This document shows positions 51,888 to 60,934 of a stretch of 64,000 nt of DNA, one piece after another. The DNA lies in the NCBI GenBank assembly GCA_040901775.1, contig JBBDYF010000255.1, positions 10,368 to 74,367 on the forward strand, given 5' to 3'. How positions within the stretch are numbered: position 1 is the first letter of the stretch; each line of letters begins with the position of its first letter. The position numbers and the translations under genes are program-made. The notes under the pieces were generated by a model that ran no database searches, was not told where the DNA came from, and saw nothing but the letters and a program-made list of their open reading frames with translations. This DNA comes from CAYLLN01 sp040901775. Its GTDB lineage: Bacteria > Planctomycetota > Planctomycetia > Pirellulales > Pirellulaceae.

Positions 51888-52775
51888 CTACCAACCGATG
51901 GTGGCCCGCACCGGCTGGTGGTCCGAGACAAACCGCTCCTCGATCCGCGGGTCTTCGATGGCGTGCGTGGCGACCGATAGCCCGCGGACGAAAATGTGGT
52001 CGATCTTTGCCCCGGGGCGAATCGTTTTGAAGCCGTTCGACGTGCTGTCTCCGCCGGTGTGCGGCTCGCGGCTGATGTGCTGGGCGTCGAGCAGTTTGGC
52101 TGAATCGGACTCTCCCCCGACGAGGACTTTGTACGGCTCGCTCTTGGGCGTCGTGTTGAAGTCGCCGGTCAGAACGACCGGCAGCGAGGCGTCCCCCTCG
52201 CCCGCCAGCCGGCCGATTTGTTTCACCAGCAACTTGGCGCTTTCCAGCCGCGCCTTCCGTCCCATGTGGTCGAAGTGGGTGTTCACGAACAAGATCGACT
52301 TGCCCGCTTGCTTGTCTTTCAGTTTGACCCACGAGACGACCCGCGGCAGGGCGGCGTCCCACCCCTTGCTGCCGGGCGTCGCCGGAGTTTCCGACAGCCA
52401 GAAGGTTCCCTGCTCTTGCAACTCGTAGCGATCCTTGCGCCAGAAAATCGGGGTCGCCTCGCCCTTCTCGCCGTCGTCGCGGCCGGCGCTATACCAGTCG
52501 TAATCGGTTAGCTTCTCGGCCAAGTAATCTCGCTGTTGCGGCAGCACCTCCTGCATGCCGACAAAATCGGCCTTCGACTGCCGCAGATACTCGACCATCG
52601 CTTCGCGGCGATTCGTCCAGACGTTTTCGCCGTCGCCCGGATTGTCGTACCGGATGTTGTACGTCACCACGACAAAGGGATTGGCCAGCGGCTCGGCAGC
52701 GCGGACCGCGACGGAACCCCACAAAGTTAACAACAGTCCCAGCATTGCCAGCGATTGCCAGCGGTCACTTTTCAT
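51888..52775 (-). CDS. Exported endonuclease/exonuclease/phosphatase family protein
   Basis: 295 residues, starting at MKSDRWQSLAMLGLLLTLWG, a signal peptide. The catalytic motifs of the DNase I-like fold are present: VVTYNIRYDNPGDG, the metal Glu in GMQEVLPQQRDYL, LFVNTHFDHMG, VVLTGDFNTTPKS, KIDHIFVRG and the closing SDHQPVRATI. As a secreted EEP protein it may act on nucleic acids, sugar phosphates or phospholipids. Monocistronic. Confidence 0.9.
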   Translation of the reverse strand: MKSDRWQSLAMLGLLLTLWGSVAVRAAEPLANPFVVVTYNIRYDNPGDGENVWTNRREAMVEYLRQSKADFVGMQEVLPQQRDYLAEKLTDYDWYSAGRDDGEKGEATPIFWRKDRYELQEQGTFWLSETPATPGSKGWDAALPRVVSWVKLKDKQAGKSILFVNTHFDHMGRKARLESAKLLVKQIGRLAGEGDASLPVVLTGDFNTTPKSEPYKVLVGGESDSAKLLDAQHISREPHTGGDSTSNGFKTIRPGAKIDHIFVRGLSVATHAIEDPRIEERFVSDHQPVRATIGW

Positions 52776-52946
52776 CGCACGTTCCTCCTCAGCCAGTTGG
52801 TGTTTCCGCCCCTGTTCTACCGCCGCGGCCGCCCGCTTGTCGAGCGCCGGGGTTGGATCGGCCAACGGTCCAGAGCGTGCGAGTCATGGGCTGCGCTTCA
52901 TGTTACAATCGAACTCTTACTATAAAAAAACGAAAGGGGAACGACG

Positions 52947-53348
52947 ATGTCGCGACTGTGGCTGTTTTCTCTGGCGCTAATTGGGATGAGCATAGTGGGG
53001 GCGAGCATGTTGGCGACCGATGCGCAAGGGGCCGATGCGGGCAAAGTGCTGCGGCACGTCGTGCTCTACAAGTTCAAGGAGACCGTAGCGCCGGCCCAGG
53101 TACAAGAAGTGGTCGCTGCGTTTGCGGGCTTGCCCAAAAAGATCGACACCATCATCGGCTTCGAGTGGGGCACGAACGTCAGCCCCGAAGGAAAGTCGGA
53201 AGGGCTGACGCACGCCTTCGTGGTCACCTTTCAAGACGAAGCGGGACGCGCTGCCTATCTGAAACACCCGGCCCACGACGCCTACGTGCTGGTGGTCAAG
53301 GACAAGCGCGAGCGGGCGGTCGTCTTCGATTACTGGGCGGACAAATAG
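52947..53348 (+). CDS. Exported Dabb (stress-responsive A/B barrel) protein
   Basis: 133 residues: a signal peptide (about 1-28), then the Dabb fold with LRHVVLYKFKETVAPAQVQE, IIGFEWGTNVSPEGKSEGLT and HAFVVTFQDEAGRAAYLKHP, then HDAYV. This matches the dimeric ferredoxin-like barrel. The partner or substrate is unknown. GGGG lies 7 bp before the ATG, and TATAAA at 52921 may be the -10 box. Confidence 0.88.
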   Translation: MSRLWLFSLALIGMSIVGASMLATDAQGADAGKVLRHVVLYKFKETVAPAQVQEVVAAFAGLPKKIDTIIGFEWGTNVSPEGKSEGLTHAFVVTFQDEAGRAAYLKHPAHDAYVLVVKDKRERAVVFDYWADK

Positions 53349-53358
53349 CGAGCTGCTG

Positions 53359-53424
53359 TGGACACCAACCCGATGCGTAAGCGAGGAACAAATGCAGTCC
53401 CTCGCTTACGCGCCGGGTTAGTGT
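53359..53424. repeat. Paired family-A-like repeats forming a hairpin
   Basis: AACCCGATGCGTAAGCGAGG and, inverted, CCTCGCTTACGCGCCGGGTT bracket 13 bp (acaaatgcagtcc). They are variants of the 27-28 kb repeat (GCGTAAGCGA in place of GCGTCAGCGA). The hairpin lies between the convergent Dabb and ceramidase-like genes and can serve as a two-way terminator. It also reaches the last codons of the ceramidase-like gene. Confidence 0.75.
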
Positions 53425-54860
53425 GGGCCGATCAGCCGCTCGATCTCGTCCCCCACGGCCGCGATCAATTGTTCGAGGCTCCCTTGAGCGACGGCGGCAA
53501 TCTCGTCCTGATAGATACCCTTGCCGTAAGCCCCGGCTGCCGGCAGATAACCCGGCTGCCAGTCGTTGGCGAGCGTGGCGATCAGCAGCGCCTGCCGCGG
53601 AAAGCGGCGACGGAGCGTCGTTTGAAACACCTGGTAGAGCTCGCCCGGCAAGAACAGCCAAACGGCATTTCCCAGTCGCAATAGATTCACGCTATAGGGA
53701 TACGCGGCTCCCGCCGGCAACAGCGCCAGGCGGGCCACCTGGCGGGTCAACTGTTCGCAGCGGGCGCGGCAATTACGAAGTTCGTCTTCGCTGCCGCTCG
53801 CGCGGGCCGCCGCTTCGGCCGCTTGCCAGCGGGCCAGTTCGCGGCGCGAATCTTCGAGCGTCGGCAAATCCGTCCGGTACGCAAGCTCTACGACCCGCTG
53901 GCTACTTTGCCACGCCGTCAATCGTTCTTGCTCGTTGGCGGTGAGCGGTTCGTGCCGCCAGGTGCCAATCACCGCGCCGGAAATCACCGGCCCGGCGTAA
54001 ATGAACTTTGTGGCCGGCGAGGGGAGCGATTCGAGAATGGATAGCGCCGCGAAACCGACCTGCCGGCCGTTCCGATCGGCCACCGCAGTGTCGCCGACAA
54101 AGCCTTCGCGCGGGCCGAGATCGCCCGAGGCCCCTTGCAGGAAGAGGCAAGGTGCGCCGGTCTCCCGCTCGACCACCTCGCGCAGGGTACCCACATAGTC
54201 GGGGCTGATCAGCGTGTTCAGCCAGGCGAGCGTCGTGGGGTGGCAGGCGTAGTTGACCGCCGTCGCCACGGTGCGGCCATCGTCGGCCGCAATCCGGGCG
54301 ACCAGCAGCGTGTCGTCGGCCGGGCCGGCAGGATGAAAACCGCAAACGTATTGCCCGCGCGTCTCGTCGAGAAAATCGCGGTGCCGGGCCAGGTCGCACC
54401 GCCCCGTGCCATAAACGATCGTCGCCGGCTGCCGAGCGGCCATCGCTTCGCCCGCCAGAGAGCCGCAGTTCGCCGCCAACCGGTCGAGATACGGCCCGAC
54501 AAGATCGCCCCCCGGCAAATCGGCCCGGCTGCGAGACATCCAGCCGCTACCGTGGGTGTGCGTCAGGCAGACCTGCACCTGAGCTGGATCGAGCGGCGTG
54601 TGCCGGCCGACGGCGGCGCGAATCGCGTCGATCTCGACTCGGTCGAGAAGGCAGTGATCGAGCGCCAGGACGAGTTGCGCTGCTTGGCCGGAATCGTCTT
54701 CCAACCAGAGGGCCGTGGCGGTGAGCGGCCGGTGAACGCCGGTGGCCCGGTCGTGCAGCGCCGCGCCCCACATTCGATGATAGATGCCGACCGGGGGCGT
54801 GATGTCGCCACGACTGGCCCCCGCGCGGCACCGGCTTTGGGCTGTGTGTAGCGTCGTCAT
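53418..54860 (-). CDS. Neutral/alkaline ceramidase-like hydrolase
   Basis: 480 residues from MTTLHTAQ. The N-terminal half has GASRGDITPPVGIYHRMWGA, then VCLTHTHGSGWMS with the His pair of the zinc site, and NYACHPTTLAW plus LFLQGASGDLGPREGFVG, all typical of the neutral ceramidase family (DUF4127-like groups excluded). No signal peptide is seen, so it may be cytosolic. Members act on sphingolipids or peptidoglycan-like amides; substrate unknown. The C-terminus (IERLIGPH) runs into the repeat at 53418-53424. Confidence 0.82.
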   Translation of the reverse strand: MTTLHTAQSRCRAGASRGDITPPVGIYHRMWGAALHDRATGVHRPLTATALWLEDDSGQAAQLVLALDHCLLDRVEIDAIRAAVGRHTPLDPAQVQVCLTHTHGSGWMSRSRADLPGGDLVGPYLDRLAANCGSLAGEAMAARQPATIVYGTGRCDLARHRDFLDETRGQYVCGFHPAGPADDTLLVARIAADDGRTVATAVNYACHPTTLAWLNTLISPDYVGTLREVVERETGAPCLFLQGASGDLGPREGFVGDTAVADRNGRQVGFAALSILESLPSPATKFIYAGPVISGAVIGTWRHEPLTANEQERLTAWQSSQRVVELAYRTDLPTLEDSRRELARWQAAEAAARASGSEDELRNCRARCEQLTRQVARLALLPAGAAYPYSVNLLRLGNAVWLFLPGELYQVFQTTLRRRFPRQALLIATLANDWQPGYLPAAGAYGKGIYQDEIAAVAQGSLEQLIAAVGDEIERLIGPH

Positions 54861-54982
54861 GACAAAATAACTCCGCGGTTCTCTTCCTCCGCCAAAACTT
54901 GGCCAGCGGCTCCGCGGGCTGGTGCTGACGCGGCTGTTGCGCTGCAAGCGATCGGCTGCGGGAGAGGCAATTTGCTGGCGGC

Positions 54983-55948
54983 CTAAATCGAGTAATTCAG
55001 TTCCGGCTTGAGCTCGTCGGGCATTTCCGCCCGGATGCGCAGCTTCGGCTTTTCCATGGTGACGGTCGTCTTCGGCTCGACGCTATGCGTCAGCCAGACG
55101 CTCGAGCCGATCACCGAATCGTGCCCGATCGCGGTTTTGCCCCCCAGGATCGTCGCGCTGGCGTAAATCACCACGCGGTCTTCGATCGTGGGATGCCGCT
55201 TGTGGCCGCGAACCAGGTTGCCGTCGTTGTCGGTGGCGAAACTGAGCGCGCCGAGCGTCACGCCTTGATAGATCTTGACGTGATTGCCGATGTCGCACGT
55301 CTCGCCGATCACCACCCCTGTGCCGTGGTCGATGAAGAAGTGGTGGCCGATCTTGGCGCCGGGATGAATGTCGATCCCCGTTTGCTTGTGGGCCCATTCG
55401 CTCATCATGCGCGGGATGAAGGGAACCCCCAGACGGCGCAGCTCGTGCGCAATGCGATGGATGGTGATTGCTTCGAGTCCCGGATAGCAGAACACCACTT
55501 CGTCGATGCTCTTGCAAGCCGGATCGCCGGCGAAGGCGGCCTGGGCGTCGGTCGCCAGAATTTCTCGTAGAGCCGGAATCCGTTCTAAAAACGTGATGGC
55601 CATCGCCTGGCCCCGCGCCTCGTAGTCGGTTTCGGTTTCGCACGCGGTCTTTTTCACGACCCGGTCGTCGTGTTGCAACGCGCGGGCGATCTGCCGGGTC
55701 AGCTTGTCGTGCAAGCCATCTACCAGGTCGCCTACGTGGTAGGTCACGTTGCCGATGTGCAGCCCTTCGCGGCGGCGATAGCCGGGATACAAAATCTCCT
55801 TCAAATCTTCCAGGCAGCCGACGATCTGGTCGTAGTTCGGCAGCGGGCAATGGCCCAGGTGATTGATCGAGCCGACCTCGGTATAGGTGGCGACGATCCG
55901 CTGGGTCAGCCGCGGGAGCTGTTCTTTCAGGCGAAAATCCGAAGCCAT
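54983..55948 (-). CDS. cysE: Serine O-acetyltransferase
   Basis: 321 residues from MASDFRLKEQ. It makes O-acetylserine for cysteine synthesis. The alpha-helical N-terminal domain is long (about 1-190). The left-handed beta-helix starts near HKQTGIDIHPGAKIGHHFFI, with DHGTGVVIGETCDIGNHVKI, GVTLGALSF and HPTIEDRVVIYASATILGG. The catalytic His of the GHHFFIDHG motif is present. The N-terminal part is larger than in E. coli CysE, as in the EpsC group. The C-terminal Ile (YSI) fits binding to CysK. Confidence 0.92.
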   Translation of the reverse strand: MASDFRLKEQLPRLTQRIVATYTEVGSINHLGHCPLPNYDQIVGCLEDLKEILYPGYRRREGLHIGNVTYHVGDLVDGLHDKLTRQIARALQHDDRVVKKTACETETDYEARGQAMAITFLERIPALREILATDAQAAFAGDPACKSIDEVVFCYPGLEAITIHRIAHELRRLGVPFIPRMMSEWAHKQTGIDIHPGAKIGHHFFIDHGTGVVIGETCDIGNHVKIYQGVTLGALSFATDNDGNLVRGHKRHPTIEDRVVIYASATILGGKTAIGHDSVIGSSVWLTHSVEPKTTVTMEKPKLRIRAEMPDELKPELNYSI

Positions 55949-56296
55949 GGCAAGTTCCGGGGGCTGGTCCAGGGAGAGGGCAGCCTGCGCTTGGCGGGGG
56001 CAGCGCGCAGGGGGCGAAGACGTGACGCGGCTAAACAAGGCACGTCAGCGCGGACAGCGACAGATGGCAGAGCCGAAGTGAAAGCAGCGGCGGGTCATGG
56101 CAGGGGCTGGCTCGTTAAAGTCTTCGTGACCGGCAAAGGTTCCCGAATCGTAGGCGCGGGGCGTCCCCGATTCAAGCGCCCGGCAAAATTCGCGGCGCAT
56201 GGCAGTGTCTTCGGACGTGCCACAGGCGGGAGATTAGGCAAAGTCGGCCACCCGCGGTGCCCCCCCTGCGTAGCAACGAGCGGCGGCGGGCAAAGG
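55949..56296. other. Intergenic region, nothing recognised
   Basis: 348 bp between the cysE start and the GT4 stop, both on the minus strand. A minus-strand 51-codon frame (MRREFCRALESGTPRAYDSG) is open but has no family match and I do not accept it. No hairpin with a T run is seen. Confidence 0.4.
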
Positions 56297-57601
56297 CTAC
56301 CCTGCCCGGTGGCGCATATCCGGGTGGTGAATGTCGGGGCGGCTGCCGAAGGCGGCGTCGTACAACGCGTGCCCCATGCGGGACCAAATCTGGTATTCCT
56401 CGCCGATCCGCTGCAACGCCGTTTGCAACTTGCCCGACTGCGGCGGATGGCGGGTGGAGGCGCGACGAACCGCCCGATAAATGCCTTCCAGCCGCTCGAC
56501 CGAACGCTCCATCGAAAAGTTTTCCGCCGTCGCCTGGATGGTGCGTCGCACGCGTTCGTCTCGCGCGCCGGTCGTGCGAACCCACTCAAGCGCGGCGGCG
56601 AAGTCGCCCACATGCTCGGCCGCCAAGAGTCGTCCGTTGGCGCGATCGCGCACGATATCGCGCGCCCCCGGCGCATCGACGGCGACCACCGGCAGGCCCG
56701 CCGCCATCCCTTCGGCCAGCACCATGCCCTGCGTGTCGCTTTGCGAGGCGAAAGCCATCACGTTCATCGCGGCATAAGCGTCGTTCAGATCTTGCCCCTC
56801 CAATTCTCCGTCGGATAGATGCAGCCGGTCGCCGACACCGGCCCGTTCGCAAAGCGACTGAATTTCGCTCCGCATCGGGCCATCGCCGACGACGAAGAAC
56901 CGGGCAGACCGCTGCTGCTGGAGGAACCGGCAGACCGCCTGGGCGAGAAATTCCAGGTTCTTTTCGAGCACCAGCCGACCGACATGCCCCACGACAAAGG
57001 CGTCGCCGGGAATGCCGTGTCGCAATCGCGAACGGGGGCCGCTGCCGGAGCCGAAGGCGGCCGTGTCGATGCCCGTGGGGACGACCGAAACGGGCGCGCG
57101 GACATTCCGCTCGTGCAAGACGCTCGCCACGCTTTCGCTGGGCGCGATCACGTGGTCGCACAGGTTAGCAAATTCGGTCGCCAGGCGGATCGTGAAACGT
57201 TCGAGCGTACACGAGTCGCCAGGGATGTAGTGCGTGTAGTGCTCGTACATGGTGTGGTAGGTGAAAACCACGGGCAGGTTCCAACTCGCCGCCACCCGCA
57301 AGCCGGTGTTGCCTAGCAAAAACGGGTGATGCACATGCACGATTTGCGGCTGGAACTCCTGCAGCGTGTTCGACAGATAGCCCGGTATCGGCAGCCGCAG
57401 GGGAATGTCGTTCGACATCAGGTGCTGAATCGCCGGCACGCGGACGACGTCGGGCTCGTCATCCGGCGCTCCGTCGTTCGACGGGGCGACGATCAACACC
57501 CGATGCCCGCGCTCGCGCAGGGCAGTGCTGAAAGTCACTACGGAACGAGCCACCCCGCAAACTTGCGGCAGGTAGGTGTTCGTCATCATCAAAACATTCA
57601 T
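56297..57601 (-). CDS. Family 4 glycosyltransferase
   Basis: 434 residues from MNVLMMTNTYLPQVCGVARS, the GT-B start. The nucleotide-sugar site is clear: GHVGRLVLEKNLEFLAQAVC near 220, and the E-x7-E motif region SQSDTQGMVLAEGMAAGLPV near 310. It resembles the PimB/DGD-like mannosyl- or glucosyltransferases that modify diacylglycerol. A C-terminal extension after residue 385 is basic and His-rich. It is a monocistronic gene. Confidence 0.88.
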   Translation of the reverse strand: MNVLMMTNTYLPQVCGVARSVVTFSTALRERGHRVLIVAPSNDGAPDDEPDVVRVPAIQHLMSNDIPLRLPIPGYLSNTLQEFQPQIVHVHHPFLLGNTGLRVAASWNLPVVFTYHTMYEHYTHYIPGDSCTLERFTIRLATEFANLCDHVIAPSESVASVLHERNVRAPVSVVPTGIDTAAFGSGSGPRSRLRHGIPGDAFVVGHVGRLVLEKNLEFLAQAVCRFLQQQRSARFFVVGDGPMRSEIQSLCERAGVGDRLHLSDGELEGQDLNDAYAAMNVMAFASQSDTQGMVLAEGMAAGLPVVAVDAPGARDIVRDRANGRLLAAEHVGDFAAALEWVRTTGARDERVRRTIQATAENFSMERSVERLEGIYRAVRRASTRHPPQSGKLQTALQRIGEEYQIWSRMGHALYDAAFGSRPDIHHPDMRHRAG

Positions 57602-57836
57602 TGCCGGCCCCGCTCGCGCGCTGTGCATTTAACACGTCGAGCAATGGGCTGCAACCTGCGTGCCGGGGAGCCCGGCGCCACAGAGGAGTGTGTAAAACAA
57701 CCGTCCCCGCCTGCCGATTGCGGCCACCCGTAAGCGGATTTGGTCAATCGTCGGCCACCTGGGGAGCCCTTTACGGCCGCAAGGAGTTCAGCGCCCGGCG
57801 GTGCGGATCGGCAGCGAGGTTGAAACCGAAGCGCCG

Positions 57837-58187
57837 CTACGCTTCGGTGATCGCTTCCTTCACCTTCATCACGAAGTGCGGACTTTTGCCGCTGGCCGAA
57901 AGTTCCTGAGCCTTGGTGTCGGCGGCCTTCTTTTGGGTGTGATCGAACAGGGCGACGCGCTTGAGCGACTGGTTGAAGACGCCCCAATACAGCTTGCGCC
58001 GCTCGGGCTCGGCACTTTTGGCCCGGCTCTTGCGCTTGACGGGGGCTTTCTTCTCCCCCTTGACTTTAGCGGTTTTTTTCTTCCCCTCGCCGGCGGCTCC
58101 CCCCTCTTTCTCGGCGGCCTTTCCGAGTGCTTCGGCGGCTTCGGCTTCGGCGCGTAATTCCTTGCGGTTGACGACTTTGCGTGCCAT
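57837..58187 (-). CDS. Small basic conserved hypothetical protein
   Basis: 116 residues. The first 60 are Lys/Ala/Glu-rich (RKELRAEAEAAEALGKAAEK and GEGKKKTAKVKGEKKAPVKR). The C-terminal 45 form a compact domain, RKLYWGVFNQSLKRVALFDH, then TKAQELSASGKSPHFVMKVK. Such low-complexity basic proteins often bind nucleic acid. No family recognised. The frame is open upstream to 58490 but only as a shadow of the BFD gene region. Confidence 0.65.
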   Translation of the reverse strand: MARKVVNRKELRAEAEAAEALGKAAEKEGGAAGEGKKKTAKVKGEKKAPVKRKSRAKSAEPERRKLYWGVFNQSLKRVALFDHTQKKAADTKAQELSASGKSPHFVMKVKEAITEA

Positions 58188-58281
58188 GGCGGAGGGGAAT
58201 CCAGGGGGCCTACTACATAGAGAAAATTCCGGGTGGCGACATCTTACTGGATTTTTCCGCCGCTTGCCAGTTGGTAATCGG

Positions 58282-58599
58282 TTATTCGTCGGCGTCCGCG
58301 GCGTCGTCGTCAGCAAGGGGCGTTGCGCCGGGCGGAGGGGTGCCGCCCCCGGCCCGCACGTACTTGGCCCGCATCTGGGCGTACTCTTGGGTCGTGGGAA
58401 AATCGACCGCCGTTTCGCCCCCGAGCACCGCCTGCTCGAACAGCCGCTCGAGAAATGGCCGGCACCAGCCGCAACCCGTTCCCGCGCCAAAGCACTCGGC
58501 CAACTGGGCCGGGCGCTTGGGCTTTTCGATGCGAATGAAGTTGACGACCTTGCGCTTGGTGACGTGAAAGCAGAGGCAGAGTTCTTCGTCGGGAGACAT
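58282..58599 (-). CDS. BFD-like [2Fe-2S] protein
   Basis: 105 residues. Four cysteines are at 8, 10, 43 and 46 (LCLCFHVTKRKV ... GTGCGWC), the C-x-C plus C-x2-C pattern of bacterioferritin-associated ferredoxin and related domains, which carry one [2Fe-2S] cluster. In Bfd this reduces bacterioferritin iron; here a partner is unknown. The C-terminal 30 residues are Pro/Asp-rich. It ends up 11 bp from the peptidase stop; both read on the minus strand. Confidence 0.85.
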   Translation of the reverse strand: MSPDEELCLCFHVTKRKVVNFIRIEKPKRPAQLAECFGAGTGCGWCRPFLERLFEQAVLGGETAVDFPTTQEYAQMRAKYVRAGGGTPPPGATPLADDDAADADE

Positions 58600-58610
58600 A
58601 GAGGTTTATT

Positions 58611-59825
58611 CTACGCCGCGGCGCTGGCCAGCCGCAGGGCGATTCGGCAGGCATCGCGGAAGGCGGCCAGGTCGAGCATCTCGCTGGTCATGTGGACGTT
58701 CATCTGCCCGCAGCCGAGCGTTACCGTCGGAATGCCGTGGGCGTTGAGCCAGTTGGCGTCGAGCCCGCCGTTGCTGATCGCGGTTTGTGGCGTGCGCCCC
58801 GTTTCGGCGGCGGCGGCTTCGGCCAGGCGAACGCACTCGTGCCGGCCGTCGATCAGGAACGACTCGTAATCGAGCCGGCCGTCGAACCGGACGGTGCCGC
58901 GGCGTCCCTCGGAGCTTTTGATCTCGCCGGCGGCGCTCTTGAACGCCCGCTCGATCTCGGCGACGATCTTCTGGCGGAACTTCGGATCGTGGCTGCGGGC
59001 CTCGGCAGTGAGCGAGACCCGGTCGCACACCACGTTCGTCGCTTCGCCCCCGTGGATGTAGCCGATGTTCGTCGTCCCCCGGTGCTTCCCTTTCTGCACC
59101 AAGCCGTGCCAGCCGCCGCGGGCCAGATCGGCGATGGCGAGCGACGCAATGGCGATGGCGCTCACTCCCCGCTCGGGAGCGACCCCGGCGTGGCTCGCGA
59201 TTCCTTCGATCTCGATCTTCATCCGGTAGCCACCCGTCGCCCCGATCGTCAGCTTCTCGGGAGCGCCGCCGTCCCAGTTGAAGCACATCGCCGGCTTGCC
59301 CAGCAGGCTTTGCTGGATGTGGCGTGCCCCGTCGAGGCCGACCTCTTCCTGAATCAGCCAGCAAAAGGTCAGCGGTGGGTGGGGGAGCTTGCGCTCCAGG
59401 ATTTCGAGCGCGGCCGACAGAATCGTCGCGGCGCCCGCGCGGTCGTCGCCACCCAGGCCAGTGCTCGGGTTAGCCGATTTGACGAACTTTCCCTCGACCC
59501 GCGGCTCGCAGCCGACGCAGATCGGCACGGTGTCCATGTGGGCCGAGAGCATCCTTCGCGGAGCTTTTTGCGTGCCGGGCAATTTGAGGATCAGGTTGCC
59601 CGAGTCGCCGGCGATTCGCGTTTTCTTGTGGGCGTTGTCGGTGCGCAGGGCGTCGGCCGGCGCGCCGGCGGCCAGCAGTTTGCCCCGAATGTAGTCGGCC
59701 ACGACCCGCTCTTCGCCACTTTTTGCGGGAATTGCCATCAGCTCGAGAACGAGCTTCTCGGCGCGGGCCAGGTCGGGGCTGGGGGCGCGCGGTTCGGGGC
59801 TGGCGGAGAGTTTGCGGTTGGACAT
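58611..59825 (-). CDS. M20/M42-type metallopeptidase (PepT-like)
   Basis: 404 residues. Zinc ligands are visible: H96 and D98 in SAHMDTVP, D in GGDDRAG (125-131), the catalytic Glu pair QEEVG (159-163), and a late His (NVHMTSE near 380). The lid domain with HAGVAPERGVSAI is in the middle. It is similar to tripeptidase T and peptidase M42 members that hydrolyse small peptides in the cytosol. Divergent from rlmN with 52 bp between the starts. The first 17 residues are a disordered Pro/Ser tail. Confidence 0.88.
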   Translation of the reverse strand: MSNRKLSASPEPRAPSPDLARAEKLVLELMAIPAKSGEERVVADYIRGKLLAAGAPADALRTDNAHKKTRIAGDSGNLILKLPGTQKAPRRMLSAHMDTVPICVGCEPRVEGKFVKSANPSTGLGGDDRAGAATILSAALEILERKLPHPPLTFCWLIQEEVGLDGARHIQQSLLGKPAMCFNWDGGAPEKLTIGATGGYRMKIEIEGIASHAGVAPERGVSAIAIASLAIADLARGGWHGLVQKGKHRGTTNIGYIHGGEATNVVCDRVSLTAEARSHDPKFRQKIVAEIERAFKSAAGEIKSSEGRRGTVRFDGRLDYESFLIDGRHECVRLAEAAAAETGRTPQTAISNGGLDANWLNAHGIPTVTLGCGQMNVHMTSEMLDLAAFRDACRIALRLASAAA

Positions 59826-59877
59826 GGCGGGATTTGCAGCTCAGGACGAAATGTCGAAGTCGCTGTATGATACAGGA

Positions 59878-60927
59878 ATGCACCATCTTCTCGAACCGGA
59901 CTCGTGGAACCACCTGAAAACTTGGCTGGCCGAGCGCGGCCAGCCGGCGTTTCGCGCCGCGCAGATTCGCCGCTGGGTCTTTGAAAAGCGGGCTGAGAGC
60001 TTCGCCGACATGAGCGACCTGTCCAAGTTGTTGCGAACCGATCTGGAAGGGGCGTTCCAGCTTTGGACGGGGCAGGTCGCGCGCCGCTCGGTGTCGGCCG
60101 ATGGTACCGAAAAGCTGCTGGTCGAACTGCCGGGCGGCGGCCGCATCGAATGCGTGCTGTTGCGCGATGGCGAGCGCCGCAGCATCTGCCTCAGCACGCA
60201 GGTCGGCTGCGCGATGGGCTGCGTCTTTTGCGCCAGCGGGCTCGACGGGGTCGATCGCAATCTGACCACCGGCGAAATCGTCGAGCAGATGCTCCGGCTG
60301 CAACGATTGTTGCCCGCCGACGAGCGGCTGAGCCACATCGTAGTCATGGGAATGGGCGAGCCGCTGGCAAACCTCGACAACCTGCTGCCCGCCCTGGACG
60401 AAGCGAGCGCCGACGACGGCCTGGGGATCAGCCACCGGCGGATCACAATCAGCACGGTCGGCCTCCCCAAGCCGCTGCACGAGCTGTGCGAAAAGAACAC
60501 CCGCTACCAATTGGCCGTTTCGCTGCACGCCCCCAACGACGAACTGCGAACGCGGATCGTGCCGACCAACAAGAGCACCGGTCTGGCCGACATTTTGGCC
60601 GCGGCCGATCGCTACTTCGAGGTTTCCGGCCGCCGGCTGACGTTCGAGTACGTGCTGCTGGCGGGTCTGAACGACCAGCCGGGGCACGCGCATCAACTGG
60701 TCGATCTACTGGCTGGGCGGACGGCGCTCTTGAACGTGATTCCGTACAACCCGGTGGCCGGGCTGCCGTATGCCACGCCTTCGGGCAATGCGGTGAACCG
60801 GTTCCGCGAGATCCTGATCGCCGGCGGCATCAATGTGAAGTTTCGCCAGCGGAAGGGGGACGACATCAACGCCGCCTGCGGCCAACTGCGGCGGAGCACG
60901 CCGCCGCTGGTCTCGATTCAAGCGTAG
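59878..60927 (+). CDS. rlmN: 23S rRNA (adenine-2503-C2)/tRNA methyltransferase
   Basis: 349 residues from MHHLLEPDSW; the frame is open 22 codons earlier but with a weak start. The radical SAM cluster motif C-x3-C-x2-C is at 111-118 (CAMGCVFCA). VVMGMGEPLANLDNLLPALD and the SAM and substrate segments follow. The C-terminal CxxQ-like region is FRQRKGDDINAACGQLR (Cys near 338), which provides the second active-site cysteine. It modifies A2503 in 23S rRNA and A37 in some tRNAs. TATGAT at 59865 may be a -10 box. Confidence 0.95.
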   Translation: MHHLLEPDSWNHLKTWLAERGQPAFRAAQIRRWVFEKRAESFADMSDLSKLLRTDLEGAFQLWTGQVARRSVSADGTEKLLVELPGGGRIECVLLRDGERRSICLSTQVGCAMGCVFCASGLDGVDRNLTTGEIVEQMLRLQRLLPADERLSHIVVMGMGEPLANLDNLLPALDEASADDGLGISHRRITISTVGLPKPLHELCEKNTRYQLAVSLHAPNDELRTRIVPTNKSTGLADILAAADRYFEVSGRRLTFEYVLLAGLNDQPGHAHQLVDLLAGRTALLNVIPYNPVAGLPYATPSGNAVNRFREILIAGGINVKFRQRKGDDINAACGQLRRSTPPLVSIQA

Positions 60928-60934
60928 GCGTGCC

